A stretch of 64,000 bases of DNA from an uncultured Halieaceae bacterium (GTDB lineage: Bacteria; Pseudomonadota; Gammaproteobacteria; Pseudomonadales; Halieaceae). The translations under genes and the position numbers were made by a program. Position 1 is the first letter of the stretch, and each line of letters starts with the position of its first letter. Shown here one piece after another: positions 63,489 to 64,000 of the stretch. Below the pieces are notes generated by a model. That model worked only from the letters and a program-made list of their open reading frames with translations, was not told the origin of the DNA and searched no databases. The stretch spans positions 62,001 to 126,000 of the forward strand of contig CALJGI010000006.1 of the NCBI GenBank assembly GCA_938074045.1, given 5' to 3'.

Positions 63489-63698
63489 TTACACAGCTAC
63501 AATGTTCTCCGCCTGTGGGCCTTTCTGGCCCTGAGTTACATTGAACTCGACCTTTTGGCCTTCGGCCAATGTTTTGAATCCATCGCTCTGGATTGCACTG
63601 AAATGTGCGAAAACGTCTGGGCCATCTTTCTGCTCGATAAAACCAAAGCCTTTAGATTCGTTGAACCATTTTACTGTTCCGGTAGTTGCTGTAGACAT
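63489..63698 (-). CDS. Cold-shock protein, CspA family
   Basis: A 69-residue single-stranded nucleic-acid-binding OB-fold protein. The RNA-binding motifs RNP1 (KGFGFIEQ, 16-23) and RNP2 (DVFAHFSAI, 28-36) are intact, with [13 protein letters not shown] at the start. Such proteins melt RNA structure in the cold or in growth. AGGATTTTCT precedes the ATG, and the long AT-rich leader resembles those of cspA-type genes. The C-terminal [19 protein letters not shown] is standard. Confidence 0.95.
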   Translation of the reverse strand: MSTATTGTVKWFNESKGFGFIEQKDGPDVFAHFSAIQSDGFKTLAEGQKVEFNVTQGQKGPQAENIVAV

Positions 63699-64000
63699 AA
63701 TAGAAAATCCTGTAAATAAAATATAAAAGTGCCTTCATAAGGCATGAATAGCGGGAAAAATAGACAAAAATTTAAAAACTACAGGACGAAGAACTACAAG
63801 AATGCAACGAAATGGAGAATGTAAAAAGATACTTAATTTCTAGCTGGGCGCAGACTATACGCTACAGGGTCGAGAGTCAATCTATTTCTGTTAATTAGAC
63901 AAATCAGCTGCGACCCTGTAAATCATGAATAGCGATATCAGTCCGTAGGGCCTCCCTTGTATACCGGTAGATCATCGGTGATGTCGTACCACTTCGCTTT
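63699..64000 (-). promoter_or_regulatory. Upstream region of csp, probable long 5' leader
   Basis: About 300 bases without a gene. The part next to csp (63699-63850) is AT-rich, as in the long cold-responsive leaders of cspA relatives; no exact cold-box can be claimed. Beyond 63850 I see nothing recognisable up to the window edge. Confidence 0.4.

Noticed and set aside
1..64000. CRISPR array, IS element or prophage
   Set aside because: No evenly spaced direct repeats, transposase, integrase, capsid or tail genes were found when reading both strands.

Overview
The window looks like chromosomal DNA from a free-living, aerobic, probably marine gammaproteobacterium, perhaps near the Cellvibrionales/Halieaceae. 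This is an inference from gene content: many acyl-CoA dehydrogenase, crotonase and SDR genes, lipoproteins with clear lipoboxes, an assimilatory-looking sat-cysC module, LuxC/LuxE-like genes and a CspA-type cold-shock gene. I saw no rRNA, tRNA, CRISPR, IS or prophage gene.

Layout. 1-806: 3' part of an acyl-CoA dehydrogenase. 803-6306 (minus): compact operon DUF3291-egtB-egtD-MFS-NCS1 centred on ergothioneine synthesis. 6421-17567: a VOC protein, a PQQ-propeller lipoprotein, a very unusual 1180-residue multidomain protein (cNMP-like, two phytochelatin-synthase-like, glutaredoxin-like, HFCD flavoprotein, ankyrin and gamma-glutamylcyclotransferase-like regions), an NTT/MFS-type carrier, a copper type II monooxygenase-like lipoprotein and a phytanoyl-CoA-dioxygenase-like protein. 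17586-24202: sulfotransferase, GFA protein, M20 amidohydrolase, small secreted proteins, SDR and NTF2-like genes. 24215-24634 (minus): a gene-free stretch with a good promoter and terminator, probably a structured RNA of about 420 nt. 24771-30912: CPBP-like membrane protein, sodium/solute symporter, then a signalling cluster (cyclase-FHA, a Ser/Thr kinase relic, PP2C). 30962-35527: LysR regulator and cysC-sat-ppa-DHH sulfate-activation operon. 36596-46028: acyl-CoA and ester metabolism in two minus-strand operons with one plus-strand crotonase. 46177-53645: GFA, D-aminoacylase, GNATs, SDR and a translationally coupled LuxE/LuxC-like pair. 53663-57867 (minus): small accessory genes with an attC-like site and a MaoC relic fused in frame to a PaiB-like gene. 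57984-63698: TPR lipoprotein, an interrupted Old Yellow Enzyme gene, a GNAT relic, a methyltransferase, two NTF2-like genes and csp.

How it fits together. Low-molecular-weight thiol chemistry stands out at the left (ergothioneine genes and a fusion whose domains belong to families acting on glutathione, gamma-glutamyl bonds and cysteine). Sulfate activation in the middle makes PAPS, removes PPi and probably removes pAp; it could serve the sulfotransferase at 17586 as well as assimilation. The right part carries several decayed genes interrupted by single stop codons (TAA, TGA, TAG), indicating a region in flux or, less likely, consensus errors.
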